Shown here one piece after another: positions 6,837-15,453 of a stretch of DNA of 64,000 nt. The notes under the pieces are model-generated. The model saw nothing but the letters and a program-made list of their open reading frames with translations. It did not search any database and had not been told where the DNA came from. A program made the position numbers and the translations under genes. The first letter of the stretch is position 1. The number at the start of each line of letters is the position of its first letter. The DNA is taken from positions 62,001-126,000 of the forward strand of contig JAPYPR010000006.1 in assembly GCA_029937545.1 (NCBI GenBank), written 5' to 3'. Origin of the DNA: Erythrobacter sp. (GTDB lineage Bacteria > Pseudomonadota > Alphaproteobacteria > Sphingomonadales > Sphingomonadaceae).

Positions 6837-9593
6837 TTAACTGTCGCCGAAGGTCCGTTGCCACCAGCCCTTGCGGGGCTTGGCCGATTCGACCGTTCCG
6901 GCGGACTCTTCTGCCTCCGGGGCGGCGCTCGTCTCGGGCGCAATGTCGGCATCGGACTTGGGCTTTGCCTTCGCCTTGCTCGCACGCGGCTTGCGGGCGG
7001 GCTTCTTTTCGGCAGCGGCCTCGGCAGTCTCCGGTGTGCCTTCCGGACCGGCGACGACAGCCATGTCTTCCGTCACCGGTTCGGAGACGTTGCCTGCTGG
7101 CTCGTCATCACTCTTTTTCGGAGCCGCTTTCTTCGCGCGGCTGCGCTTGGGTTTCGGCTTTTCCTCGGAATCGGCATCGGAAGCGATTTCCGCCTCGGGC
7201 TTCTCCGCCTTCGGCTTGCGTGTGCGCTTGGTCTTCGGCTTTTCCTCGGTGGCGGCGCTATCGCCAGTCGACTCGTCGTCGGCCTTCTTCGCTTTCCGAG
7301 CGCGCTTTTTCGGCTTCGGCTCATCTTCCTCGGCCGCGGCTTCGGCGGTTTCCGAGCTGTCTTCCGGACCGGCAACGACGGCCATGTCCTCTCCGACCTG
7401 CTCCGACACCTGCTCGAGGTTCTCGGCCTCTTCGCCGACATCGTTGTGGTCACCGCGACCGCGACCGCCACGACGGCGTCCGCCACGGCGGCGACGCTTT
7501 TTCGGCTTGTCTTCGCCGTTGTCCTCGGAAGTCTCGTCTTGCTCTTCGTCGCTGTCGTCGTCTGCGCCGTTGTCGTCATCGCGGCGCTTGTTGCGACCAC
7601 GACCACCGCGGCGCCGGCGACGCTTCTTGCGGGGACGATCATCGTCGTCCTCATCCTGGTCTTCGTCCTCATCGTCGAAGGCTTCCGACTCGACCTCGTC
7701 CTCATCGTCCTCGACGAGAGTTTCGAACTTGGGAACATTGGTCGGACGCGGGCCGGAGCTCGACACGCTCATCTTCGCGCCTTCGTCCTCGCCCTCCGGA
7801 CGGACCATCACGGTCACGCCATAACGTTCCTCGATCTCCATCAGATCGGCGCGCTTCTCGTTGAGCAGGTAGACCGAGGCCTCGGTGCTGGCGGCCAGTG
7901 TGATGACCGATCCCTTGCCCTTGGCGGCTTCATCCTCGATCAGACGCAGGGCCGACAGGCCGGCGGAGGACGCTGTCCGCACCAGGCCCGTGCCATCGCA
8001 ATGCGGGCAGTCCCGGGTGGTCGCTTCGAGGACGCCGGTGCGCAGGCGCTGGCGGCTCATTTCCATCAGGCCGAAACTCGAAATGCGGCCCACCTGGATG
8101 CGCGCACGGTCGTTCTTCAGCGCTTCTTTCATCGCCTTTTCGACCTTGCGGGTGTTGGACTGGTGCTCCTGGTCGATGAAGTCGATGACGACGAGGCCGG
8201 CCATGTCGCGCAGTCGCAGCTGGCGGGCGATCTCGCGCGCAGCTTCGAGATTGGTGTGCAGCGCGGTCTGCTCGATATTGTGCTCCTTGGTGGAGCGGCC
8301 CGAATTGATGTCGATCGACACCAGCGCTTCGGTCGGGTTGATGACGAGATAGCCGCCGCTCTTCAGCTGCACGACGGGATCGTACATCGCCTTGAGCTGG
8401 TCCTCCGCGCCGTAGCGCTGGAACAGCGGCACCGGATCGGCGTACTGTTTCACCCGGCGCGCATGGCTGGGCATCAGCAGCTTCATGAATTCCTTGGCCG
8501 ACTTGTAGCCGTCCTCGCCCTCGACGACGACTTCCTCGATCTCGCGATTGTAGATGTCGCGGATGGCGCGCTTGATCAGGTCGCTGTCCGAATGGATCAG
8601 CGCCGGCGCGGCTGAGGACAGGGTGCGTTCGCGGATTTCGTCCCACAGGCGGGCGAGATAATCGAAGTCGCGCTTGATCTCGGTCTTGGTGCGGCTGAGC
8701 CCGGCAGTGCGAACGATCAGCCCCATGGTCTTCGGCAGGCTGAGATCGCTGACGACCTGCTTCAGCCGCTTGCGGTCCGATGCGCTGGAAATCTTGCGAG
8801 AGATGCCGCCGCCGTGGCTGCTGTTCGGCATCAGGACGGTGTAGCGTCCGGCAAGGCTGAGATAGGTAGTCAGCGCCGCGCCCTTGTTGCCGCGCTCTTC
8901 CTTGACGACCTGGACGAGCAGAACCTGGCGGCGCTGGATGACGTCCTGGATCTTGTAGCGGCGACGCAGCGCCATGCGCTTGGCGCGCGCTTCGTCGACT
9001 TCCTTGGCGCGGCTGCGGCCACCTTTGCCCTGACGGCGACCGCGACCCTTGCGACCGCGACCACGGCGCTGGTTGCCGGACTCGTCTTCGTCGCTATCGT
9101 CGTCTGCGTCGTCATCCTCGTCGTCGAGCTGGCCTTCCTCGATCGTGGAGACCTTGTCCTTGTCGGAAGTGTCGACTTCTTCGAGACCGTCTTCTGCGAG
9201 GTCTTCGGCGAGAGCTTCGGCGCTTTCGTCCTCGGCGTCATATTCGTCGCCCGGCATTTCGCCGCGATCTTCCTCTTCGGCGCGCAGGCGGGCTTCCTCT
9301 TCGGCAGCCTCGGCCTCGGCAGCGAGCAGGGCCTCGCGGTCTTCCTTCGGGATTTGGTAATAGTCGGGATGGATCTCGCTGAAGGCGAGGAATCCGTGGC
9401 GGTTGCCACCGAAGTCGACAAAGGCCGCCTGCAGCGACGGTTCGACCCTGGTTACTTTCGCGAGATAGATATTGCCCTTGATCTGCTTGTGATCGGCAGA
9501 TTCGAAATCGAACTCCTCAATCCGGTTTCCCTTGAGGACCGCCACCCGGGTTTCTTCCTGGTGGCGCGCATCGATAAGCATGCGCGTTGCCAT
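6837..9593 (-). CDS. rne: Ribonuclease E
   Basis: RNase E makes the rate-limiting cuts in mRNA decay and processes rRNA and tRNA; it scaffolds the degradosome. The 918-residue protein starts MATRMLIDARHQEETR, with the S1 domain interrupted by an acidic/basic insert at about residues 92-200, typical of alphaproteobacteria. The DNase I-like catalytic region carries SIDINSGRS (Asp428) and VIDFIDQ (Asp471), and the Zn-link is CPHCDG (529-534). From about 620 the protein is a disordered tail of alternating acidic and Lys/Arg/Gly-rich blocks. The segment EDMAVVAGPE occurs twice there (734-743 and 841-850), each followed by near-identical ETAEAAAE. The gene stands alone behind a leader of about 370 bases. 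Confidence 0.97.
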   Translation of the reverse strand: MATRMLIDARHQEETRVAVLKGNRIEEFDFESADHKQIKGNIYLAKVTRVEPSLQAAFVDFGGNRHGFLAFSEIHPDYYQIPKEDREALLAAEAEAAEEEARLRAEEEDRGEMPGDEYDAEDESAEALAEDLAEDGLEEVDTSDKDKVSTIEEGQLDDEDDDADDDSDEDESGNQRRGRGRKGRGRRQGKGGRSRAKEVDEARAKRMALRRRYKIQDVIQRRQVLLVQVVKEERGNKGAALTTYLSLAGRYTVLMPNSSHGGGISRKISSASDRKRLKQVVSDLSLPKTMGLIVRTAGLSRTKTEIKRDFDYLARLWDEIRERTLSSAAPALIHSDSDLIKRAIRDIYNREIEEVVVEGEDGYKSAKEFMKLLMPSHARRVKQYADPVPLFQRYGAEDQLKAMYDPVVQLKSGGYLVINPTEALVSIDINSGRSTKEHNIEQTALHTNLEAAREIARQLRLRDMAGLVVIDFIDQEHQSNTRKVEKAMKEALKNDRARIQVGRISSFGLMEMSRQRLRTGVLEATTRDCPHCDGTGLVRTASSAGLSALRLIEDEAAKGKGSVITLAASTEASVYLLNEKRADLMEIEERYGVTVMVRPEGEDEGAKMSVSSSGPRPTNVPKFETLVEDDEDEVESEAFDDEDEDQDEDDDDRPRKKRRRRRGGRGRNKRRDDDNGADDDSDEEQDETSEDNGEDKPKKRRRRGGRRRGGRGRGDHNDVGEEAENLEQVSEQVGEDMAVVAGPEDSSETAEAAAEEDEPKPKKRARKAKKADDESTGDSAATEEKPKTKRTRKPKAEKPEAEIASDADSEEKPKPKRSRAKKAAPKKSDDEPAGNVSEPVTEDMAVVAGPEGTPETAEAAAEKKPARKPRASKAKAKPKSDADIAPETSAAPEAEESAGTVESAKPRKGWWQRTFGDS

Positions 9594-9962
9594 GTAATTG
9601 TCTCCAGCCGCTGCGGGACGGGGCAGGCCCGTCGTCCGCGCGGCGCATCATGTTGGGATTTCCGCGTCCGTAGTCCGGAGCCGCGGCGTTAAAGGACCGG
9701 CCGTCATGCAGATGTGCGCGGGGCCGGGTATTCGTGACTGCGGAGACTGCCCTGCGCGTATCCAGCGCTGTCCGGCCCGACGGGAACGCGTGCCGGCGCG
9801 AAGCCAGGGCTGCGTTTGTCGGGGAGGGACGGAGCATGTCCTGCATCAACCTGTATTCGTTGCGATCCTAATTGCCGAACGGCTGCGGATCGGTGGGCGG
9901 CCAGTCCGAATGTTCCTCTTCGTCGCGCGTTTCGCGCCGATCCGAGGCACCGGACATCCGAT
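9594..9962 (-). promoter_or_regulatory. Long 5' leader of rne
   Basis: The space between rne and the divergent amidase gene is 449 bases (9594-10042). A promoter-like sequence at 9969-9997 on the minus strand would start the rne transcript near 9962, giving a leader of about 370 bases. Long structured leaders are used for RNase E autoregulation in enterobacteria; the length here suggests something similar, but that is inference. It contains a 29-codon ORF at its 5' end and otherwise no gene that I can support. Confidence 0.45.
9868..9957 (-). CDS. Possible 29-aa leader ORF at the 5' end of the rne transcript
   Basis: It reads from the ATG at 9955-9957 to TAG at 9868-9870 (MSGASDRRETRDEEEHSDWP and nine more residues). 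The product is hydrophilic and acidic. There is no SD, but the predicted transcription start (about 9962) is only a few bases upstream, so it would be read from a nearly leaderless mRNA. It could be a small protein or an upstream ORF that tunes rne. Nothing else supports it. Confidence 0.25.
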   Translation of the reverse strand: MSGASDRRETRDEEEHSDWPPTDPQPFGN

Positions 9963-9968
9963 GGGCTA

Positions 9969-9997
9969 TTGCTAGCACCGTGGGTTTCCAACGGCAA
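9969..9997 (-). promoter_or_regulatory. Candidate promoter of rne
   Basis: Minus strand TTGCCG (9992-9997), 17-base spacer, TAGCAA (9969-9974). It lies back to back with the candidate amidase promoter at 10003-10031. Confidence 0.4.
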
Positions 9998-10002
9998 CCA
10001 TA

Positions 10003-10031
10003 TTGCGCGGAGCGGCAAGAAAGCCCTAACG
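10003..10031 (+). promoter_or_regulatory. Candidate promoter of the amidase-PBP1A pair
   Basis: TTGCGC (10003-10008), 17-base spacer, CTAACG (10026-10031). The expected transcription start is within a few bases of the ATG at 10043, and no SD precedes that ATG, so the mRNA may be leaderless. Confidence 0.3.
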
Positions 10032-10042
10032 ATTCACTATAA

Positions 10043-10900
10043 ATGGCACCGCGCACGCAAATCCTGCTGCTTCTGGCAATTCCGCTGGTCCTCATTGTAG
10101 GACTGGTGCTGACTGCGCAGCCCCTCCCTGTGCCCGACATTGGCCGCGCCTATGTCCAGCGCGTGACCTTGCCGAGTGCTTCCGACGATCTCGAACTGCC
10201 GAACGTGTCGGGCGATGAAGACCTGCCGCTGGTCGTGATCGACGCCGGGCATGGTGGGCACGACCCCGGCGCATCGGGGCAGGGATTGGTGGAGAAATCG
10301 CTCGTCCTGTCTCTGGCGCGCGAGCTCAAGGAGGAACTCAAGGCACAGGGCGGCGTGCGGGTCGCGCTGACTCGCGAAGATGACCGCTATCTCCTCCATG
10401 CCGAACGGTTCGAGATCGCGCGCCGACTGAGTGCCGACCTGTTTCTCTCCATCCACGCCGACAGCGCGGGCGACGCGAGCGAGGTGGAGGGGGCCAGCAT
10501 CTACACACTGTCGAACGAGGCATCGAGCGATGCAGCCGCCCGCTTCGCCGAGCGCGAGAACGCGTCCGACAGGCTCAACGGCGTCAATCTGTCGGACCAG
10601 AGCGATACGGTGAGCACGATCCTCGTCGAACTGTCGCAGCGCCGCACGCAGGAACAGTCGGCGGAGTTTGCCCGACTCATCCGGCGCGAAGGTGAGGGCG
10701 TGCTGCGTTTCCATCCGCAGGCAATCCGCTCGGCAGCGCTGAAAGTGCTGCGCGCACCAGACGTGCCGTCCGTTCTGTTCGAGAGCGGATTTATCACCAA
10801 TGCCGCCGAGGCCGAACGGCTCGGCTCGGCTGAGGGGCGCAAACAATTCGCGCAAACCATGGCTCGCGCCATCCGCATCTATTTCGCCCGGCAGCAATAA
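10043..10900 (+). CDS. N-acetylmuramoyl-L-alanine amidase (Amidase_3 family)
   Basis: This enzyme cleaves the bond between muramic acid and the stem peptide, mainly in septal peptidoglycan. The 285-residue protein has a hydrophobic N-terminus (residues 6-26; signal anchor or signal peptide), a short linker, then the zinc amidase domain. The motif VVIDAGHGGHDPGA gives the first zinc ligand His70, with Glu84, SIHAD giving His138, and the catalytic Glu247 in ESGFITN. There is no separate AMIN domain. The next gene is PBP1A, 67 bases downstream, so a cell-wall synthesis/hydrolysis pair is likely co-transcribed. Confidence 0.93.
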   Translation: MAPRTQILLLLAIPLVLIVGLVLTAQPLPVPDIGRAYVQRVTLPSASDDLELPNVSGDEDLPLVVIDAGHGGHDPGASGQGLVEKSLVLSLARELKEELKAQGGVRVALTREDDRYLLHAERFEIARRLSADLFLSIHADSAGDASEVEGASIYTLSNEASSDAAARFAERENASDRLNGVNLSDQSDTVSTILVELSQRRTQEQSAEFARLIRREGEGVLRFHPQAIRSAALKVLRAPDVPSVLFESGFITNAAEAERLGSAEGRKQFAQTMARAIRIYFARQQ

Positions 10901-10967
10901 TCGCGTGACCGGGCCATTCTTATTCTGGCGATATGCAGAAAGCCCGTGCTAAAGGCGCTGCCCAGAT

Positions 10968-13475
10968 ATGGCCGACGTTCCCCCCCTCCAGTATTATCGC
11001 CACCGGCTGACCGACGATCCTCGACGGTTGATCGTCTGGTTCAAGGACAACTGGGCGACCAATCGCAAGCTGCGAGTCGTCAGCTACGCCGCCGGCGTTG
11101 CCGTCGTCCTGCTGGTGCTCGCCTGGGCGACGCTGGCGCGAAATCTGCCGGATGCAGAGAGCCTGCTCGACTACGAGACACCGCTGCCGACCGTGGTGCG
11201 CGGAGTAGATGGCGAGATCGTCCATTCCTACGCCCGCGAGCGGCGCGTGCAGCTGCAATATGGCGACTTCCCCGATCAGATGATCGAGGCCTATCTGTCG
11301 GCCGAAGACAAGACCTTTTTCAGCCATGGTGGCGTGGACCTGACCGGCACGCTGAATGCCGTGTTGGATTACGCGACGAAGTTCGGTTCGGACGAGCGCG
11401 CCGTAGGCGGCTCCACCATTACGCAGCAGGTGGCGAAGAACCTCCTATTGGGCGACGAGTACTCGATCACCCGCAAGCTCAAGGAGATGATCCTAGCGAC
11501 GCGCATCGAAAGCGTGCTGACCAAGCAGGAAATCCTCGAGCTCTATCTGAATGAAATCCCGCTCGGGCGGCGCAGCTTCGGCGTGCAGGCTGCGGCGCGG
11601 GCTTATTTCGACAAGGACGTCGGCGATCTCGACCTGCACGAGACCGCATTTCTCGCGATCCTCCCGAAAGCTCCTGAACGCTATGGCCGCGAGCGTTATC
11701 GTGAACTGGCGCTGGTCCGGCGCGATTTCGTGCTCGACCAGATGCAGGCCAATGGCTTCGTCACTGCCGCCGAAGCGAGCCGCGCCAAGGCGCAGCCGCT
11801 CGGCCTCGTTCAGCAGCGCAGCGAGCGGTCGGCCGATGCGGGCTATTTCCTCGAGGAAGTGCGTCGCCAGCTGATCGACCGCTTCGGCGAAACCGCCGAG
11901 GACGGCGGCAACAGCGTGTATGCTGGCGGGCTGTGGGTGCGGACCTCGCTCGATACCGAGCTGCAGGACGCAGCGCGCGATGCGCTGCGCGCGCAGCTGA
12001 TCAGCTATCACGGCAATCGCGGCTTCACCGGCCCCGTCGCCACGCTCAATCCCGAAAACGGCGACCTGCATTCGCAGCTTGCCTCGTCCAATCTCTCGAT
12101 CAATTACGAAGACTGGCGCATCGGCGTGATTACCGCAGCCGGTTCGTCGCCGACCATCGGCTTTACCGATGGCGAGGATTATCCGCTGATTGGCGCGCCG
12201 TCGTCGCTCAATCTGGGTGACGTGGTGGCCGCAGTACAGTCGGGCGATGGCTATCGCCTACGCGGCGTGCCCGAGATTTCGGGCGGCTTCCTGGCGCAGA
12301 CGCCGCAGACGGGCCGCGTGCTTGCGATGCAGGGCGGATTCGATAGCCGTCTCGGCGCATTCAATCGCGCGACGCAAGCCGAACGCCAGCCGGGTTCCAC
12401 CATCAAGCCCTTCGTCTATGCCTCCGCGCTCGACCATGGCATGACTCCGGCGTCCCAAGTGCCCGACCAGACCTTTTGCGTTTGGCAGGGCGCCAATCTC
12501 GGCGAGAAATGCTTCCGGAACTTCGGCGGGGGCGGCGGCGGTGTGCACACCATGCGCTGGGGCCTCGAGCAGAGCCGCAATCTGATGACCATCCACATCG
12601 CCGACACGACCGGCATGGACAATGTGGTCAAGACCATCAAGCGAGTCGGTATCGGCGATTATGAGCCGTACTATTCCTTCGCGCTGGGTGCCGGGGACAC
12701 CACGGTCGCCCGCATGGTCAACGGCTATGCAGCGCTCGCCAATTGGGGGCGGCAGACCGAGGGCTCTGTCATCGATTACGTGCAGGACCGCCGCGGCAAG
12801 GTGATCTTCCGCTCCGACAATCGCGAGTGCACCGGCTGCAACATGGAGCAGTGGGACGGCCAGCCGATGCCGCGCTTCGAGCCGCGCGGGAAGCAGGTGC
12901 TCGATCCGCGCACTGCGTTCCAGGTCGTGCACATGCTGCAGGGCGTTGTGACACGGGGCACGGCCGTGCGACTGCGCAGCCTCGAGCTGCCGCTGTTCGG
13001 CAAGACCGGGACCACCAATGGCCCGACCAATGCCTGGTTCGTCGGGGGGACGCCGGATATCGTCGCGGGCATGTATGTCGGCTTCGACCAGCCGCGCAAT
13101 CTCGGTGGCTGGGTGCAAGGCGGCAATACCGCCGCACCGATCATGAAGCGCTTCGTCGAGGCCACGCGCGATCGCTGGGATGCCGAGGATTTCGTTGCTC
13201 CGCCCGGCGTGCGCATGGTCAAGGTGGACCGGCGCACGGGCAAGCGCGTGTTCGACGGCACCCCGTCCGACGATCCGAAGGCGGCGATCATCTGGGAGGC
13301 ATTCAAGCCCGACACCGAACCGCCGCGCTCCACCCGCTCCGATGTGATCGCTGCCAAGCGCAACGAGATCCTCGAGCTTATCCGCCGTGCCCGGCAGGGG
13401 CCGACACAGCGGGCAGCGGCTCGCGAGGTGGAGCGTCCCGACGATTTCGTCGAGGAACAGGGCGGGATCTACTAG
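10968..13475 (+). CDS. mrcA: Penicillin-binding protein 1A (bifunctional transglycosylase/transpeptidase)
   Basis: PBP1A polymerises glycan strands and crosslinks them in the periplasm. The 835-residue protein has one N-terminal membrane segment (residues 38-57). The GT51 domain follows with EDKTFFSHGGVD (Glu113), GGSTITQQVAKNLLL and RKLKEMILATRIE. The transpeptidase shows the active-site SxxK in GSTIKP (Ser477, Lys480), SRN (536-538) and KTG (679-681). An OB-like insert lies between the two domains. A Cys pair CTGC (621-624) in the transpeptidase domain is unusual. The length is normal for the family. Confidence 0.95.
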   Translation: MADVPPLQYYRHRLTDDPRRLIVWFKDNWATNRKLRVVSYAAGVAVVLLVLAWATLARNLPDAESLLDYETPLPTVVRGVDGEIVHSYARERRVQLQYGDFPDQMIEAYLSAEDKTFFSHGGVDLTGTLNAVLDYATKFGSDERAVGGSTITQQVAKNLLLGDEYSITRKLKEMILATRIESVLTKQEILELYLNEIPLGRRSFGVQAAARAYFDKDVGDLDLHETAFLAILPKAPERYGRERYRELALVRRDFVLDQMQANGFVTAAEASRAKAQPLGLVQQRSERSADAGYFLEEVRRQLIDRFGETAEDGGNSVYAGGLWVRTSLDTELQDAARDALRAQLISYHGNRGFTGPVATLNPENGDLHSQLASSNLSINYEDWRIGVITAAGSSPTIGFTDGEDYPLIGAPSSLNLGDVVAAVQSGDGYRLRGVPEISGGFLAQTPQTGRVLAMQGGFDSRLGAFNRATQAERQPGSTIKPFVYASALDHGMTPASQVPDQTFCVWQGANLGEKCFRNFGGGGGGVHTMRWGLEQSRNLMTIHIADTTGMDNVVKTIKRVGIGDYEPYYSFALGAGDTTVARMVNGYAALANWGRQTEGSVIDYVQDRRGKVIFRSDNRECTGCNMEQWDGQPMPRFEPRGKQVLDPRTAFQVVHMLQGVVTRGTAVRLRSLELPLFGKTGTTNGPTNAWFVGGTPDIVAGMYVGFDQPRNLGGWVQGGNTAAPIMKRFVEATRDRWDAEDFVAPPGVRMVKVDRRTGKRVFDGTPSDDPKAAIIWEAFKPDTEPPRSTRSDVIAAKRNEILELIRRARQGPTQRAAAREVERPDDFVEEQGGIY

Positions 13476-13494
13476 CCAGCACCGGCTCGCCAGC

Positions 13495-13522
13495 TTTACA
13501 ATCGCCGCCCGCGCGTTAGGGG
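13495..13522 (+). promoter_or_regulatory. Candidate promoter of prfB
   Basis: TTTACA (13495-13500), 16-base spacer, TAGGGG (13517-13522), some 43 bases ahead of the prfB ATG. Confidence 0.3.
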
Positions 13523-13564
13523 GCGGTGGCAAGTGATTTGCCGCAAGTTTTGAAGGAATTCGCC

Positions 13565-14692
13565 ATGCGTGCCGAAGGGCAGGCCCATATCGAGAGGATC
13601 GAAGCCGCGCTGGCGCTCGTCCGCCAGTCGCTCGACTGGGAGCGCGCTCTGCGGCGCCTCGACGAACTCGACGCGCGCGTGCAGGATCCGACGCTGTGGG
13701 ACGATCCCAAGCAGGCGCAGGCGATCACGCAGGAACAAAAGCGCCTCGAGACCGCGATCACCACCGTGCGCGAGATCGAGAGCGAGATGTCCGACGCCAT
13801 CGAATTCGTCGAGATGGGCGAGGCGGAGGGCGACGACGAGGTCGTGCGCGAGGGGTTGTCCTCGCTGGAAGGCCTCGCCGAACGCGCCGATCGCGACAAG
13901 GTGCAGGCACTGCTTTCGGGCGAAGCCGACGGCAATGATACCTATATCGAAATCCACGCAGGGGCTGGCGGCACGGAGAGCCAGGACTGGGCGGAAATGC
14001 TCTTCCGCATGTACGCGCGCTGGGGCGAACAGCGCGGCTACAAGGTCGAGACGGTCGAATATCAGGCAGGCGATCAGGCGGGCATCAAGTCCGCTACGCT
14101 GCTGGTGAAGGGCGACAATGCTTACGGCTATGCCAAGACCGAAAGCGGCGTCCACCGCCTCGTCCGCATCAGCCCCTATGACAGCAGCGCGCGCCGCCAC
14201 ACCAGCTTCAGCTCGGTCTGGGTCTATCCGGTCATCGACGACGACATCGACATCGAGATCAATCCGGCCGACCTCAAGATCGACACCTACCGCGCCAGCG
14301 GCGCAGGTGGTCAGCACATCAACACGACCGATTCCGCGGTCCGCATCACCCACCAGCCGACCGGGATCGTCGTCGCCAGCCAGAACGACCGCAGCCAGCA
14401 CAAGAATCGCGCGACCGCGATGAACATGCTGAAAGCGCGCCTGTTCGAACGCGAGATGGCCGAGCGCGAGGCGGCGGCATCTGGCGAGTATCAGGAAAAG
14501 AGCGACATCGGCTGGGGCCACCAGATCCGCAGCTATGTCCTCCAGCCGTACCAGATGGTGAAGGACCTTCGCACAGGCGTAACCTCGCCCACACCCGACG
14601 ACGTACTCGACGGCGCGCTCGATCCGTTCATTTCCGCCGCACTTGCCCAGCGCGTGACCGGCGAAACGGTCGAGGTGGAGGACGCGGAGTGA
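13565..14692 (+). CDS. prfB: Peptide chain release factor 2, without programmed frameshift
   Basis: RF2 ends translation at UGA and UAA. The 375-residue protein has the catalytic GGQ in SGAGGQHINTTDS (Gly-Gly-Gln 248-250) and the family segments HAGAGGTESQDWAEML and RRHTSFSSV. The stop-codon recognition tripeptide, SPF in most RF2, reads SPY (203-205). The frame is continuous from the ATG at 13565, which sits behind AAGGA, so the in-frame UGA that autoregulates RF2 in many bacteria is absent. An upstream in-frame GTG at 13526 has no SD. The stop overlaps the GTG of the next gene. Confidence 0.95.
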   Translation: MRAEGQAHIERIEAALALVRQSLDWERALRRLDELDARVQDPTLWDDPKQAQAITQEQKRLETAITTVREIESEMSDAIEFVEMGEAEGDDEVVREGLSSLEGLAERADRDKVQALLSGEADGNDTYIEIHAGAGGTESQDWAEMLFRMYARWGEQRGYKVETVEYQAGDQAGIKSATLLVKGDNAYGYAKTESGVHRLVRISPYDSSARRHTSFSSVWVYPVIDDDIDIEINPADLKIDTYRASGAGGQHINTTDSAVRITHQPTGIVVASQNDRSQHKNRATAMNMLKARLFEREMAEREAAASGEYQEKSDIGWGHQIRSYVLQPYQMVKDLRTGVTSPTPDDVLDGALDPFISAALAQRVTGETVEVEDAE

Positions 14693-15453
14693 GGCCCGGC
14701 CTCGCTCTTCTCCCACTCATCGCAGCCAGCCTTGCCGCCTGCGACGGCGGGCTGCTGAGCACCGGAGACGAACCGGCCGAGTTCCCTGCGCCCGACCGTC
14801 CCGTGTCCGGCATCGGCACCTATTCCATCGATAGCGAGGACCAGCGTGACAGCCGCGGCGAGGCGCAGACCGTGATGGACCTCGCCGAACTCGAACCCGG
14901 CATGACCGTGGCCGATATCGGTGCGGGCAATGGCTATTACACGCTCCGCCTCGCCAAGCGCGTCGGCGAGACCGGTCGCGTACTGGCTCAGGATATCGAT
15001 GGCGACGCCCTGGCGCGCCTCGGGCGCCGGGTGGAGCGCCAGCGGCTCGACAATGTCTCGATCCGCCGCGGCGAACCCGCCGACCCTCGCCTGCCCGCCA
15101 ACAGCTTCGACCGCGTGTTCATGGTTCACATGTACCACGAGATCGAACAGCCTTACGAATTCCTCTGGCGGCTCTGGCCGTCATTGCGGGAAGATGGCCA
15201 GGTCATCGTGGTGGACAAGGATCGCCCGACCGACCAGCACGGGATCGACCCGCTGCTGCTATCCTGTGAGCTGGAGCGGGTCGGTTACGAGCTGGTCGCC
15301 TTCAAGGATGCGCCGGAACTGCTCGGCTACTATGCACAGTTCAAGGCAGCCGCTACGAGGCCCGAACCCGGAGAGATCGAACCGTGCCGCGGCGACAATC
15401 TCGCGCACGAGGCGCCGCCCATCGAGCGACCGACGAAAAGAGAGAAAGCATAA
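14689..15453 (+). CDS. Class I methyltransferase with a lipoprotein signal peptide
   Basis: A 254-residue protein starting at a GTG that overlaps the prfB stop. Residues 1-18 (MRPGLALLPLIAASLAAC) form a typical lipoprotein signal with Cys18 as the lipidation site, followed by Asp-Gly-Gly and a Pro/Glu-rich linker. The rest is a methyltransferase fold: GMTVADIGAGNGYYTLRLA (motif I), RVLAQDIDGDALARL, NSFDRVFMVHMYHEIEQPYE and EDGQVIVVDKD. Export would place it where SAM is not expected, so either the signal is a membrane anchor facing the cytoplasm or the domain has another ligand. The substrate is unknown. Its TAA overlaps the next ATG. Confidence 0.8.
   Translation: MRPGLALLPLIAASLAACDGGLLSTGDEPAEFPAPDRPVSGIGTYSIDSEDQRDSRGEAQTVMDLAELEPGMTVADIGAGNGYYTLRLAKRVGETGRVLAQDIDGDALARLGRRVERQRLDNVSIRRGEPADPRLPANSFDRVFMVHMYHEIEQPYEFLWRLWPSLREDGQVIVVDKDRPTDQHGIDPLLLSCELERVGYELVAFKDAPELLGYYAQFKAAATRPEPGEIEPCRGDNLAHEAPPIERPTKREKA

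Noticed and set aside
6795-8615. A 606-codon open frame on the plus strand opposite rne
   Set aside because: It is the antisense shadow of rne. The acidic/Lys-rich codons leave the opposite frames open, and the translation is low-complexity Leu/Val/Arg with no family features.
13526-13565. A GTG start for prfB 13 codons upstream
   Set aside because: There is no SD, and the ATG at 13565 sits behind AAGGA and matches the normal RF2 N-terminus.
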